Below are positions 1-10,400 of a stretch of 63,849 bases of DNA, one piece after another. The notes beneath the pieces are model-generated. The model did no database searches. It was not told the origin of the DNA and saw nothing but the letters and a program-made list of their open reading frames with translations. How positions within the stretch are numbered: the first letter of the stretch is position 1; the number at the start of each line of letters is the position of its first letter. The position numbers were made by a program, and so were the translations under genes. Source of the stretch: Bacteroidota bacterium (GTDB lineage Bacteria; Bacteroidota; Bacteroidia; B-17B0; Aurantibacillaceae). The stretch spans positions 1 through 63,849 of the forward strand of contig JAHEYF010000017.1 in assembly GCA_023251755.1 (NCBI GenBank), written 5' to 3'.

Positions 1-1
1 A

Positions 2-85
2 GAACAACAGCATGGAAATACAAAATTGATAGAGGAATGTGTGGGGCAGGTAATGAAAATTTTACAGGATAAAAAAGAACGCTAA
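2..85 (+). CDS. C-terminal tail of an upstream eCIS gene (partial)
   Basis: The frame is open from the window edge to a TAA at 83-85 and gives 27 residues ending in a charged helical tail (IEECVGQVMKILQDKKER). The TAA shares its last A with the ATG of the next gene (TAATG), so the two are translationally coupled. The tail resembles the end of the short DUF5908 proteins found between tube and LysM genes in Bacteroidota contractile injection loci. This family assignment is from memory of the tail only and is tentative; the rest of the gene is outside the window. Confidence 0.5.
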   Translation, partial: EQQHGNTKLIEECVGQVMKILQDKKER

Positions 86-774
86 TGGCCAACGACAAAG
101 GCGAAGTAAAAAAAATGTGGATTCGCTCCTACAATTCGGCAGCGATGGACGACAAGGATTTTGTTGGGGAATTTTATGCACTTGTAAATCCTGAGACTTA
201 TACCGTTGACCTTAAAATGGAAGTGAAAGGGGGCCAGGGACAAGGCACCAGCGGGAAGCAACAAAAATTTACTTTTAAAGCGCCCGAAGAATTTACCTTT
301 GAATTTTTATTTGACAACACCGGTATTATTGACGGAAAGCCTAAACCGGAAGGCATTGCCGATGACCTGAAACAATTACAGGACCTGGCTTTTAAATTAG
401 AAGGAAAAGTGCATGAACCCAAACACGTGCACCTGATCTGGGGGACTTTTGATTTTAAAGGCCGCATCACCGGGATGACCATTAATTACAAATTGTTTAA
501 CCCCGACGGATCGCCCATTAGGGCTACTGTAAAAGTAACCATAAAAAAGAGTGAAGAAGAAAACGCCAGAACAGCGAAAGAGAGAAAACAATCGCCGGAT
601 TTAACACACCGGCGTATATTAAAAAAAGGAGAAACACTGCCCTGGTTATGCGACGTTATTTATGGTGATCCTAAATACCATATCCAGGTGGCAACAGTGA
701 ATAACATTTCGAACATCAGAAAAATAAAAGAAGGCACCGAAATATATTTTCCGCCTTTCAATAAAAACGAATGA
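85..774 (+). CDS. eCIS LysM-domain tube/baseplate adaptor (Afp7/Pvc7-like)
   Basis: This 229-residue protein probably joins the inner tube to the spike hub, as T4 gp53/gp54-like and Pvc7 proteins do. Residues 10-150 resemble the contractile-injection tube/spike adaptor domain (EFYALVNPETYTVDL near the start). Residues about 175-226 form one LysM module (ILKKGETLPWLCDVIYGDP, then the IKEGTEIYFPP end). It has no signal peptide, as expected for a particle part assembled in the cytoplasm. It is coupled to the upstream gene by TAATG and to the VgrG gene by an ATGA overlap. The family is clear from the LysM plus context; its exact place in the particle is inferred. Confidence 0.85.
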   Translation: MANDKGEVKKMWIRSYNSAAMDDKDFVGEFYALVNPETYTVDLKMEVKGGQGQGTSGKQQKFTFKAPEEFTFEFLFDNTGIIDGKPKPEGIADDLKQLQDLAFKLEGKVHEPKHVHLIWGTFDFKGRITGMTINYKLFNPDGSPIRATVKVTIKKSEEENARTAKERKQSPDLTHRRILKKGETLPWLCDVIYGDPKYHIQVATVNNISNIRKIKEGTEIYFPPFNKNE

Positions 775-2519
775 GCACAGAACGCATTATACCTTCATCA
801 AAACCCAAGTCGGTTTGTACCTTTAGTATTTTAAGCGAAGGAAATGCTACGCCTGCTACTTATCATGTACTCAGTATTGTTGTCAACAAGGAAATAAACC
901 GTATTCCTTCGGCTACCATTATTTTGATGGATGGGGATGCAGCCAAAGAAACATTTGAAATCAGCAATGCTGCTGAATTTGAACCGGGTAAAAAAATTGA
1001 GATCAAAGTAGGCTGGAGCAGCGATGAAAAAACAATTTTTAAAGGACTTGTCGTTAAACAAAACATAAAAGTAAAAGATAAAAATTCCGTACTCATAATT
1101 GAATGCAGGGACGAGGCTTTAAAAATGACCATTGCTCCAAAAAGCAAATATTACAAAGAGAAAAAAGATTCGGAAATTTTTGAAGAGCTGATAGATGCCC
1201 ATGGTTTGCAAAAAGATGTGGAAGCAACGACCATCAGCCACAAAGAAATAGTACAATACAACAGCACCGATTGGGATTTTATGTTGTGCCGTGCCGATAA
1301 CAATGGCAAACTGGTGGTGGTAGACGACGGAAAGATCAGCATTAAAAAACCGGATGCCGGTGCAGCCGCCGCCCTTACGGCACAATACGGCTCCACTGTT
1401 TTGGACCTGGATGCAGAAATTGATGCCCGTATACAATTCCCGAAAGTAAAAGCCCAGGCCTGGAATCCTACCGAACAGGAATTGATTGATACCGTTGAAG
1501 CAGCAACTCCCGCTTTCCCCGAAGCAGGAAATCTTTCGGCCGACAAACTTTCCAAAATCGGTTCGGCAACAGAGTATACTATGATTCATAGTGGCAAGGT
1601 AACCGAACAGGAATTGCAACAGTGGGCCGATGCACGCATGCAGAAAAACAGCCTGGCTAAAATACGCGGTACCGTTAAGGTAGAAGGCTTTGCCGACATT
1701 AAACCGGGAAACAGCATTCAGCTGAATGGAGTGGGCGAACGCTTTGAAGGAAAAATACTGGCCAGTGGCATACGCCATCAGATAGAACAGGGAGAATGGC
1801 ATTTGTACATTCAGTTTGGTGCCAACCCCGAATGGTTTGCCGAAACCTACAATGTACAACAAGCCCTGGCAGGCGCCATGTTACCCGCCATACGGGGCTT
1901 ACAGACGGGCGTGGTAACAAAACTCGAATCGGACCCTGAAGGCGAAGACCGGATTATGGTGCGCTTGCCCGTAATCCATAAAACAGACGAAGGCATTTGG
2001 TGCCGTGTGGCTTCGCTTGATGCGGGAAAAGAAAGAGGCATGTTTTTCAGGCCCGAGTTGAACGATGAAGTGATTGTTGGTTTTATTGATGATGATCCGC
2101 GTTTTGCAGTTGTGCTCGGCATGCTGAACAGCAGTAAGTTGCCGGCCCATACACAAGCCAAAGACACCAATCACATTAAAGGTTATGTGTCCCGCGAAAA
2201 AATGAAATGGATGTTTGATGAGGAAAAAAAGATCATCAACATCGAAACTCCTGCGGGCAATAAAATTATTCTTTCGGAAGAGGACAAAGGAATTTCATTG
2301 ATTGACCAGAACGGAAATAAAATTGTGATGAACGACCAGGGCATTTCAATAGAAAGCATTAAGGATTTTAAAATAAAAGTGAGCAACGATTTAAAAACCG
2401 AATCGCTGAACACGGAAATGAAAGCAAGCACCGAGTTAAAAATGAAAGGTGATATGAGTGCGGAGTATGCCTCTGGTGGAACCACCAACCTGAAAGGTGC
2501 AATGGTGAACATCAATTAA
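771..2519 (+). CDS. eCIS spike protein, VgrG/gp27-gp5-like (Afp8/Pvc8-like)
   Basis: This 582-residue protein is the trimeric central spike that carries the PAAR tip. Residues about 20-345 match the gp27-like hub (two beta-barrel halves; WDFMLCRADNNGKLVVVDDG is the typical core motif). Residues about 370-460 are the gp5 OB-fold region (GVVTKLESDPEGEDRIMVRLP, then GFIDDDPRFAVVLGMLNSS). The C-terminus (about 480-582) alternates beta strands with Glu/Lys/Ile-rich segments, as in a VgrG beta-prism needle, and has no lysozyme or effector extension. It overlaps the LysM gene by four bases (ATGA). It is shorter than many T6SS VgrGs and close to eCIS spikes. Confidence 0.92.
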   Translation: MSTERIIPSSKPKSVCTFSILSEGNATPATYHVLSIVVNKEINRIPSATIILMDGDAAKETFEISNAAEFEPGKKIEIKVGWSSDEKTIFKGLVVKQNIKVKDKNSVLIIECRDEALKMTIAPKSKYYKEKKDSEIFEELIDAHGLQKDVEATTISHKEIVQYNSTDWDFMLCRADNNGKLVVVDDGKISIKKPDAGAAAALTAQYGSTVLDLDAEIDARIQFPKVKAQAWNPTEQELIDTVEAATPAFPEAGNLSADKLSKIGSATEYTMIHSGKVTEQELQQWADARMQKNSLAKIRGTVKVEGFADIKPGNSIQLNGVGERFEGKILASGIRHQIEQGEWHLYIQFGANPEWFAETYNVQQALAGAMLPAIRGLQTGVVTKLESDPEGEDRIMVRLPVIHKTDEGIWCRVASLDAGKERGMFFRPELNDEVIVGFIDDDPRFAVVLGMLNSSKLPAHTQAKDTNHIKGYVSREKMKWMFDEEKKIINIETPAGNKIILSEEDKGISLIDQNGNKIVMNDQGISIESIKDFKIKVSNDLKTESLNTEMKASTELKMKGDMSAEYASGGTTNLKGAMVNIN

Positions 2520-2968
2520 ATCAGGTTGTTGTTCGACCCCGAAGGGGTCGAATATGTATAGAAAATATATATGCTATATATATGTGACCCCTTCGGGGTC
2601 GGACAACGTGAAATTTTTGTTAGTAGAAAAGCAAAATTTAAATGAGTACAGATTTTATACAAACAGTTTATCTCTATGGCCAATGTCCTTATTTAAGGAG
2701 CATCGCTGTTAGAGGCTTGTTATTATACGACCCCGAAGGGGTCGCATATATATAGAAAATGTATATGCTATGCATATTCGACCCCGTAGGGGTCGTATGT
2801 ATATAGAAAGCATATAGGCTATACACATACGACCCCTTCGGGGTCGAATAAAACAAATTTAAAAAAATCCAGCCGCGGCGGGGCGGCCTGTATTTTAAAT
2901 ATTAAAAATTAAACAGGCTCTTAGTAAAGAAGAAAGAATAAGAATAAAAATATAAACAAAAATACAGA
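2520..2968 (+). repeat. 449-bp intra-operon gap filled with palindromic (REPIN-like) repeats
   Basis: This gap splits the spike gene from the PAAR gene. It contains an inverted pair of palindromes at 2534-2550 (GAA loop) and 2586-2601 (TTC loop). A further run of three follows at 2728-2744, 2779-2795 (GTA loop) and 2830-2846. The spacers are about 35 bases, AT-rich and conserved (TATAGAAA then TATGCTATA-like). No convincing gene is present; a 36-codon frame at 2643-2753 runs into a palindrome. The remaining 120 bases before the PAAR gene show no clear promoter. Confidence 0.85.
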
Positions 2969-3262
2969 ATGGCACTAGCCGCACGAGTAGGAGATATGCA
3001 CACCTGCCCCATGGTACAACCGGGACCGGTACCCCACGTAGGTGGGCCGGTAATGCCCCCGGGCACGGTTACCGTTTTAATTGGTGGTATGCCTGCTGCC
3101 TGTGTTGGAGACATGTGTACCTGCACCGGTCCGCCCGATTCAATTGTAATGGGATCTTCCACCGTAATGATCGGGGGAAAACCTGCTGCGAGGCTGGGCG
3201 ATTCAACAGCGCATGGTGGAAGTATTGTAGCCGGATGTGCAACTGTAATAATTGGAGGATAA
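2969..3262 (+). CDS. eCIS PAAR-repeat spike tip (Afp10/Pvc10-like)
   Basis: This 97-residue protein is almost entirely a PAAR domain, the cone that sharpens the VgrG spike. It shows the alternating short strands and Gly/Pro turns of the family, with repeats VGDMHTCPM, GMPAACVGDMCTC and GKPAARLGDSTAHGG followed by G-rich ends. Met-His and Cys/His positions (His11, the CTC segment, His near 83) are suitable for the bound metal, though I have not modelled them. There is no extension carrying a toxin domain, so this tip is structural. It is four bases upstream of the gp25-like start codon. Confidence 0.93.
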   Translation: MALAARVGDMHTCPMVQPGPVPHVGGPVMPPGTVTVLIGGMPAACVGDMCTCTGPPDSIVMGSSTVMIGGKPAARLGDSTAHGGSIVAGCATVIIGG

Positions 3263-3266
3263 TAAA

Positions 3267-3710
3267 ATGGCAACAGAAAATTCGGATAGAAATTTTATAG
3301 GCAGGGGATGGAGCTTCCCGCCCCAGTTCGACTTTAGTTCGAAAACGGTGGGGATGACCGAAGGAGAAGAAGACATTGACAACAGTTTGTTTATTCTGCT
3401 TTCCACCGTTGTTGGCGAAAGGGTAATGGACATGACCTATGGCTGTAACCTGGACGCCCTGGTGTTTGAAAGTTTAGACAGCAGTATGATCACCTTCATC
3501 AAGTCGAAAATTGAAAAGGCCATTTTGTTTTACGAAGCCCGCATCGAATTGCAAAACATCAACATGAATACACAGGATATTTTGCAAGGTGTGATACTGA
3601 TTGAAATAGAATACATAGTGAGTGCAACCAATAACCGTTACAATTTTGTTTTCCCTTTCTGGAAAGAAGAAGGAACGGAGATAGAATCCATTGTAAGATT
3701 TAATAAATAA
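3267..3710 (+). CDS. eCIS baseplate wedge protein, GPW/gp25 family (Afp9/Pvc9-like)
   Basis: This 147-residue protein belongs to the gp25-like sheath-initiator family, which ties the first sheath ring to the baseplate. Diagnostic segments are the N-terminal GRGWSFPPQFD, the DIDNSLFILLSTVVGERVM helix and the acidic GCNLDALVFESLD stretch. The ATG at 3267 was chosen over an in-frame TTG at 3252 because the TTG lies inside the PAAR gene and a strong GGAGG (3254-3258) sits eight bases before the ATG. This is an unusually clear Shine-Dalgarno sequence for this phylum. It is followed one base later by the baseplate J gene. Confidence 0.93.
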   Translation: MATENSDRNFIGRGWSFPPQFDFSSKTVGMTEGEEDIDNSLFILLSTVVGERVMDMTYGCNLDALVFESLDSSMITFIKSKIEKAILFYEARIELQNINMNTQDILQGVILIEIEYIVSATNNRYNFVFPFWKEEGTEIESIVRFNK

Positions 3711-3711
3711 A

Positions 3712-6700
3712 ATGGCAGATTGTTCTAAAAATACAAACCCACTGTTGCGTAGCGGAATGAACCGTGCCGGGCGTAAGCTGCCCGGCCTGGATCCGAACTA
3801 TGCACTGCCGGATGAAAATAAAATGGAAGACTGGATGGCTTATGCAAGAAACCTTGCAGCCTATATCCGCTTCTACAATACCGAAAATAAAAATGTGGAT
3901 AAAGCAAACTGGCAGGCATTTTTTGAAAGGGATGTCTCTGCCCCACTCGCTTTAATTTCCGTTCAAAATATTCAGCTTTACAAAGAGTCTATTCGTTCTT
4001 TGTTTGAATCCATACAATCCGAAGAGTTTAAAAGTGACGCTGTACAATTGCAGAAAAAATTCGGATTGTTGTACAGCGCTATTTTTTCATTGGCATATCG
4101 CATGGATTATTTTCATGGTTTATTGCCCGATGAAATTCCCCTGAAACGAACCATCAGCAATTTAATACAGGTAAAACTGGCTCCTGCTTTCAGGCGTTTG
4201 CTGGGCTATTACAAAGCCGCCGATGCTTTTTATTCGCCTAAATTAATCAATGAAACCCTGCAGAGTAATTGGACCATACTGGCTTATCCTCAGTTAAAGG
4301 CCGCTGATGTAATTGCCCTGGGGCTTACCGATAAGTGGTGGTATAAGTTAAGCGATAGCGAAGTCATCAGCGATTGGAACGATTATTACACCAATATTAT
4401 ACAGGCCGATACCACCATTTACCAGCATCCTGCTGCGGTGGTGGCCGACGCTGATGTGTGGCAGGTATTGAACCATGCCGTTAACCATAATTTGTTCTCC
4501 AGCACTTTCGCCGAGTTTTTGTCTGCCTTTGCCCGCATTATTGCCGAGGGCCAAAAACAATTGTATAACACCATTACCGAACAAAATTCGCATGAACCTC
4601 ACTATGCTTTGTTCCTTACCTTTTTGCATTTATTTAAACATGCCCAAACAGGAATAAACACATACAGTGAAAGGCACCTTGATTTTTATTACAAAGAAAT
4701 TCTTCAGTTGGCGCCAAAAAAATGGGCCCCCAACCATGTTCACCTTTGCTTGGAACTCGCCAATACCAGCAGCGAGTATTTATTAAAAGCCGGAACAGCT
4801 TTTAAAGCAGGGAAAGACAGCTTGGGTAAAGAGGTGGTGTATACCAGCGATGAAGACGAGGTGCTCAATAAAGCCGAAGTGGTCCAGTTGTGCTCCTTTT
4901 ACCGTGCAGGAAGCAGCGATAAAATTGCCGGTATTTCACAACAGGGCAATCTTTACGCTTCTCCTATAGCTAATTCTGCTGATGGAGCCGGTGCCAAATT
5001 AATAACTTCTGAAAAAGACTGGCATCCCTTTGCCAACAAACTATACACCGACGGAAGCCTTTCTTCCCTCGCAATGCCACTGAGCAATATTGGCTTTGGT
5101 TTTTCCTCCAACTATTTCTTTTTAAAAGAAGGAAAAAGAACTGTGGCCATTACCTTCAACGGATCTTCTTTAAATAAATTAAGTGCAAAACAATTCGATA
5201 CCTTTTTAAGTACAGAAAAAGGATGGTTGCAAAAGGCAGTGACCATCAGCTCAGTCACTTCTTCTCATGCTACGTTTACAGTCGTGATTGACCCTATTGA
5301 TCCACCCATAACAGCTTACAATGCAAAAGTTCACCTCGGTAATTTTCAGGCCACTGATACCCCGGTTGTAAAATTTCTGTTGAAAAACACCATCGGCAAC
5401 AATCAATACGAAGACTTAAAAGATGTGTTCATTTCTTCGGCCGATATACAGGTGAATGTGGGTACCTTAAACGATCAGACTCCTCCGGATGGATTGAAGG
5501 AGTTGCTTGTGTCTACCGACTACGGTACGGTTGATCCTTCCAAACCTTTCCTGCCTTTTGGGCAAAATCCTAAAAAGGGTGCAGGACTGGTGATAGGCAA
5601 TAAAGAACTTTTCTCCAAACCGAATACTAAATTCAAACTGTTTATTGAATGGGCCGAACTGATTGAAACCATTCAGGACATGGACGTAAATACCATCAAC
5701 GAATTTTTTCCTTCGGCACAGCTTAAATTTTTGCAAAGCGGTGTCTGGAAAAACGGACAATTTAAAAGTATACTGAACAACCAAAACATAGGCCAGGATG
5801 ACGGTGAAGTGGAATTGTTCTGGGGAGCCAACAGCATTATGATGGCCAATGTGCACCTGCCCAGTACCGCACAAACTATTCCTGCCGATGCGGTAAGTGA
5901 TTATAAAAATGCCCCGGCTAATTATAGCATTTCCAGCCAGAACGGATTTTTTAAACTGGAACTGAATGCTGATTTCCAGTGGGACGATTATTATTTACAA
6001 TTGCAGAAGTACCTGATTGCCCTGGCTACACCATCAACTACAGATGATACCGCCAACCCCATGCCTGCAAAACCTTACCTGCCTAAAATACAATCCTTGT
6101 TCCTTACTTATGAATCGAGTACCACCATTCATTTTTCGGCAGACGATAAAGCCACCTGTTTTCATTTATACCCTTTTGGAACAGCTGCGCTAAGCTCGAA
6201 AAACCTGGATGCAGGGCAGGTAAAACTGATGCCCCAGTTTGTGTACAACGATCCTGATCCGCTCATTGGCAAAGTGCATGCCCAGGCAGAGTTTTACATT
6301 GGTTTGCAAAAAGTAGTTCCCGCTCAAAAAGTTAATTTATTGTTTAAAGTGCTGGACGGCTCAACAGACCCTCTTCAGAAAAAACCGGACAACCATGTTT
6401 TCTGGAGTTTTCTCAGTAACAATACCTGGGTTGATTTTGATAAAAACAAAGTGAACGATACCACTCAACAATTGCTGAGTACAGGTATTATTTCTTTTCC
6501 CATTCCCGAAGAAGCGACCAATGACAATACCCTGATGCCTGCAGGTTTTCATTGGATCAAAGCGGGCATTGCTCAGTTACCGGAAGAAGTGAGCCGTTTA
6601 ATTGATGTAAAAGCCCAGGCCATTCAGGCCACATTTTTTGACCAGGACAATGCCAGTGATTTTATCTCACAACCTTTGGCTGCCGGAACAATCTCTAAAT

Positions 6701-7491
6701 TAAAAGAGAGCGATCCGCAGGTTAAAAAAGTGGAGCAACCCTATGCTTCTTTTGGAGGACGCTACCAGGAAACTACAGGCGATTATTACATACGCGTGAG
6801 CGAGCGCCTGCGGCATAAAAACAGGGCCATTACCATACGCGACATAGAGCAACTGGTACTGGAAAATTTTAAGGACATACACAAGGTAAAATGCCTGAAC
6901 CATACCCGTTTTGATTTGGATGCGAGCCCTGCCATATACAATGAGCTTTCTCCGGGGCATGTTACAGTCATCACCATTCCTGATTTAAGTAAGAAGAATG
7001 CCATCAATCCTTTAAGGCCTTATACCGACAGAAGTACCCTCAGCAACATTAAAACTTTTCTGTTGGAAAGGGCCAATTGCAACATGCGATGGTATGTGGA
7101 GAACCCGCAGTTTGAAGAAGTGCGTATTGATGTGGATGTGGTGCTTGCCGCTAAAGCTGCCGGTAACGACGCGTTTTATACAGAACAATTAAAACAGGAC
7201 CTGGTAAAATATTTTACACCCTGGGCTTATAACCTAAATAAAGACATCAATTTCGGTGGAAAAATCAACAAGTCTTCCATCATTAATTTTATCGAGGAGC
7301 TGGATTACATTGACGTCATTCTGGATTTAAAAATGTATCACAACAAACAGGACGGAAGCCCTGAAAGCAGCGACCAGGACGAAATACTGGCCTCAACAGC
7401 TAAAAGTATCCTGGTGTCGGCTCCGGCATCAAAACACAACGTACACATCAGTAAACTAATTGTAAAAGCAGAAACCGGTGATTGCAAATGA
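3712..7491 (+). CDS. eCIS baseplate J/gp6-like wedge protein (Afp11/Pvc11-like)
   Basis: This 1259-residue protein takes the place of the gp6/gp47-type wedge protein that builds the baseplate ring. The clearest family mark is near residues 1023-1070: RVSERLRHKNRAITIRDIE followed by LVLENFKDIHKVKCLNH, seen in large Bacteroidota eCIS wedge proteins. The C-terminal 150 residues (VDVVLAAKAAGNDAFY, INFGGKINKSSIINFIEEL) match the end of baseplate J domains. The long N-terminal half is alpha-helical and not recognised. It is much larger than phage gpJ. Neighbours gp25 (one base before) and the Pvc12-like gene (14-base overlap) fix its identity. Confidence 0.85.
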   Translation: MADCSKNTNPLLRSGMNRAGRKLPGLDPNYALPDENKMEDWMAYARNLAAYIRFYNTENKNVDKANWQAFFERDVSAPLALISVQNIQLYKESIRSLFESIQSEEFKSDAVQLQKKFGLLYSAIFSLAYRMDYFHGLLPDEIPLKRTISNLIQVKLAPAFRRLLGYYKAADAFYSPKLINETLQSNWTILAYPQLKAADVIALGLTDKWWYKLSDSEVISDWNDYYTNIIQADTTIYQHPAAVVADADVWQVLNHAVNHNLFSSTFAEFLSAFARIIAEGQKQLYNTITEQNSHEPHYALFLTFLHLFKHAQTGINTYSERHLDFYYKEILQLAPKKWAPNHVHLCLELANTSSEYLLKAGTAFKAGKDSLGKEVVYTSDEDEVLNKAEVVQLCSFYRAGSSDKIAGISQQGNLYASPIANSADGAGAKLITSEKDWHPFANKLYTDGSLSSLAMPLSNIGFGFSSNYFFLKEGKRTVAITFNGSSLNKLSAKQFDTFLSTEKGWLQKAVTISSVTSSHATFTVVIDPIDPPITAYNAKVHLGNFQATDTPVVKFLLKNTIGNNQYEDLKDVFISSADIQVNVGTLNDQTPPDGLKELLVSTDYGTVDPSKPFLPFGQNPKKGAGLVIGNKELFSKPNTKFKLFIEWAELIETIQDMDVNTINEFFPSAQLKFLQSGVWKNGQFKSILNNQNIGQDDGEVELFWGANSIMMANVHLPSTAQTIPADAVSDYKNAPANYSISSQNGFFKLELNADFQWDDYYLQLQKYLIALATPSTTDDTANPMPAKPYLPKIQSLFLTYESSTTIHFSADDKATCFHLYPFGTAALSSKNLDAGQVKLMPQFVYNDPDPLIGKVHAQAEFYIGLQKVVPAQKVNLLFKVLDGSTDPLQKKPDNHVFWSFLSNNTWVDFDKNKVNDTTQQLLSTGIISFPIPEEATNDNTLMPAGFHWIKAGIAQLPEEVSRLIDVKAQAIQATFFDQDNASDFISQPLAAGTISKLKESDPQVKKVEQPYASFGGRYQETTGDYYIRVSERLRHKNRAITIRDIEQLVLENFKDIHKVKCLNHTRFDLDASPAIYNELSPGHVTVITIPDLSKKNAINPLRPYTDRSTLSNIKTFLLERANCNMRWYVENPQFEEVRIDVDVVLAAKAAGNDAFYTEQLKQDLVKYFTPWAYNLNKDINFGGKINKSSIINFIEELDYIDVILDLKMYHNKQDGSPESSDQDEILASTAKSILVSAPASKHNVHISKLIVKAETGDCK

Positions 7492-10400
7492 ACATATAAC
7501 AGTAAGTAAAACAAATGTTTTGCCCGAAGGGCAGGATTATTACCTGTTGCGCAAGGAAGGCATACAGTTAATTGAAAAATTGGGCAGTAAACTCTGGACC
7601 GATTACAACATCCATGACCCGGGCATTACTATTCTCGAAGCCCTTTGTTACGCGATTACAGACCTTTCTTACCGCTCTAACTTTGAAGTAAAAGATTTAC
7701 TGGCGGAAGAGAAACCCAAGTTATTTAATGCCGACGATCAGGCCTATTTTACAGCCCGCGAAATACTAACCACCGCTCCCTGGACAATTAACGATTACCG
7801 CAAACTGCTGATTGACCTGGATGGAGTAAAGAATGCCTGGGTAAATTGCCTGGCCTGTAATTGCGGCCCCGATTTGTATGTGAATTGCAAGGACAGTGAG
7901 TTGACGTATACCAAACCCCTACCTCCTGAAAAGCCCGAAGAGCACCGCGTGATTTTAAAAGGATTGTATGGGGTGAACATTGAATTTGATACCGATGAAA
8001 AAAGCGGCGACCTCAATACAGGTAAGGTAAGTTCTATTCGTAACATCTTGGTAGCAGGCAATCCTGAAACCTTGTTTTTCGAAGTCCGCTTTCCTTCTTT
8101 GGTGCAACTTCAGAAATTAGAAAAAACAAATCTCCTGTTTAGTTTTTTCAGAAATTCAAAAACAGAAGTTAAGCATGTGCTTGCTAAAAATTTTAAAGAC
8201 AAAAATAAAATTGCCATTACCAGCGACGCTCAATTGAAAAGCGCCCTGAGGAAAAGTATATACGTTAGTTTCGACATCACTTTTAATGAATACCTTACTA
8301 GTCCTGGCTTTGCAACCAGCCACAAAGTTACCCTCACCAATGTTCCTGTACGCCTGATCTGGCTGAAAGATGAAGTAAGGGGCAGCCTGGTTATAAATGA
8401 TATTAAAGAAGTATTGGAAGACATTAGCCTGGCCGGTATTGTAAGTCCCTACCTCAATAAAATAACCAAAGGCGATGCGATATTAAAACAGGTGCTGCAA
8501 TGCCTGCAGGCGCACCGTAACATTACAGAAGATTTTTGCAGGGTAGACGAAGTTGAAATTGAAGAGATGGGCGTATGTGCCGATGTAGAGCTGGACCCCA
8601 ATGCAGACATTGAACAGGTACTGGCCCAGGCTTATTACCTGATTGCTGAATACTTTAATCCTTCCATCCGCTTCAATACCCTTGAAGAAATGCTGGAAAC
8701 CAAAACCGTTGATGAAGTATTTGACGGACCTAAATTACTTCACGGTTTTATCAATGAATCGGACCTCGAACGCACCGTACTGAACCGTACACTTTATTCA
8801 TCCGACATCATTAACCTCTTGATGGATATTCCGGGAGTAGTGGCCATCAAAAATTTTGTATTGGTGCGTTACGACGAGGCAGGAGACATTAAAGAAACAG
8901 ATCCCTGGAAACTGGATTTGTCGCCCAATAAATTGCCCCGCTTTTATTTGGAGGGATCGAAAATACTCGTGTTTAAAAACGGCCTTCCTTTTTTACCCGA
9001 TGTGTATGAGTTAATGGACACCATGCAGGTGATTTATGGAAAACACAGCATGCCCAAATTAAAAGATTGCGAACTTGATTTACCTGTTCCCGAAGGAAGG
9101 CATTATGACCTGGCCGATTACCTGGCTGTTCAAAACACCTTGCCGCTTGTGTATGGTACTGGGGAAGAAGGATTGCCTTCTTCAGCCTCTGACGCCCGCA
9201 GGGGACAGGCCAAACAATTAAAAGCCTACCTCTTGTTTTTTGAGCAACTGTTGGTGAACTACCTGGGGCAATTGTCAAACATGAAACAATTGTTTTCCAT
9301 CAGCACAACAGTAAAACAAAGTTATTTTCCTGTTTTGTTGAACAACGACGACATTAGCGAAGTAAGCGACCTGTATGAGGCCCTTGATGAAATTAGCCTG
9401 TATGGGATTACTGAATCGGCCGATAAATTCCTTGACAGAAGAAACAGGTTCCTCGATCAGTTGCTGGCACGCTTCTGCGAAAACTTTTCGGACTATGCCT
9501 TGTTGTTGTATTCCTACAAGGATCAAAGTTTTGTAGAAGGAGAACAATTGATTAAAACCAAAACAGCTTTCTTAAAACAATTCCCTTATCAAAGTGCTTA
9601 CAAAGCACAAAGCTTTGATTATTCAATTAAACCGGATATCGCCATCAGGAAAGACATTAGCGGTATTCATCAGCGCATCAGTACGCTATTGGGATTAAAA
9701 CCTTCCCTCAATTATTTTGATTACAACATTGTAAAGGAAAACGATTCTTTTTCTACCACGCTGAATTTAATTGATGATAAAGGACAAGTGTTGCTGAGTT
9801 TAAAAAATACCTTATCGCCTACCGGCAAGTTTGAAAGTGATGACAGGGATGAGCTTATCCACGACATTAATTTTAATTGTGATCAATTACTGAAACTTGT
9901 TTTTGATATAAGCAATTACCATGTTCAGGCTGTTGGCCCAAAATTCAGGGTTGATTTGGGAACACCGGTACTGGCTTCCTCCGAAGTTACTTACAGCAGC
10001 AATGCAGATGCACTGCTGGCCATTAATGCAATACTGTTGTTTGCAATGAACAACTTAAAGGATGAAAAGTTTTTAATTGTAGAACATATTTTGTTAAGGC
10101 CGCATGCAACGAATGATGCCCTGCTGGATATTTGTGTTGAACCCGATTGTGTGTTTTGCGGGAACGAAGACCCCTATTCCTATCAGCTCAGTTTTGTTTT
10201 TGATGGGGAAAGTGAATTACCGAAAAAACATTTTGAATTCAGGCGTTTTGCCGAAAAGACCATTCGTACCGAATTACCCGCTCATGTATTGTGTAAAATA
10301 TGCTGGGTTAAAAGTAGTGTGTACCAGAGCTTTGAAAAGGCTTATGTTGACTGGTTAACGGATACTTATGTAATTCCCGCTGCCGATGAGGAATGCAAAA

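Noticed and set aside
1119..1862. 247-codon minus-strand frame opposite the spike gene
   Set aside because: It lies wholly within the VgrG-like gene, has no recognisable domain and no promoter, and is a shadow of the coding strand.
2643..2753. 36-codon frame beginning MSTDFIQTVYLYGQ
   Set aside because: It runs into a REP palindrome and stops in the spacer; no evidence of a real gene remnant.
2534..2846. CRISPR-like array of short repeats with ~35-base spacers
   Set aside because: The repeats are palindromes in alternating orientation, and the spacers are similar to one another. No cas gene is present.
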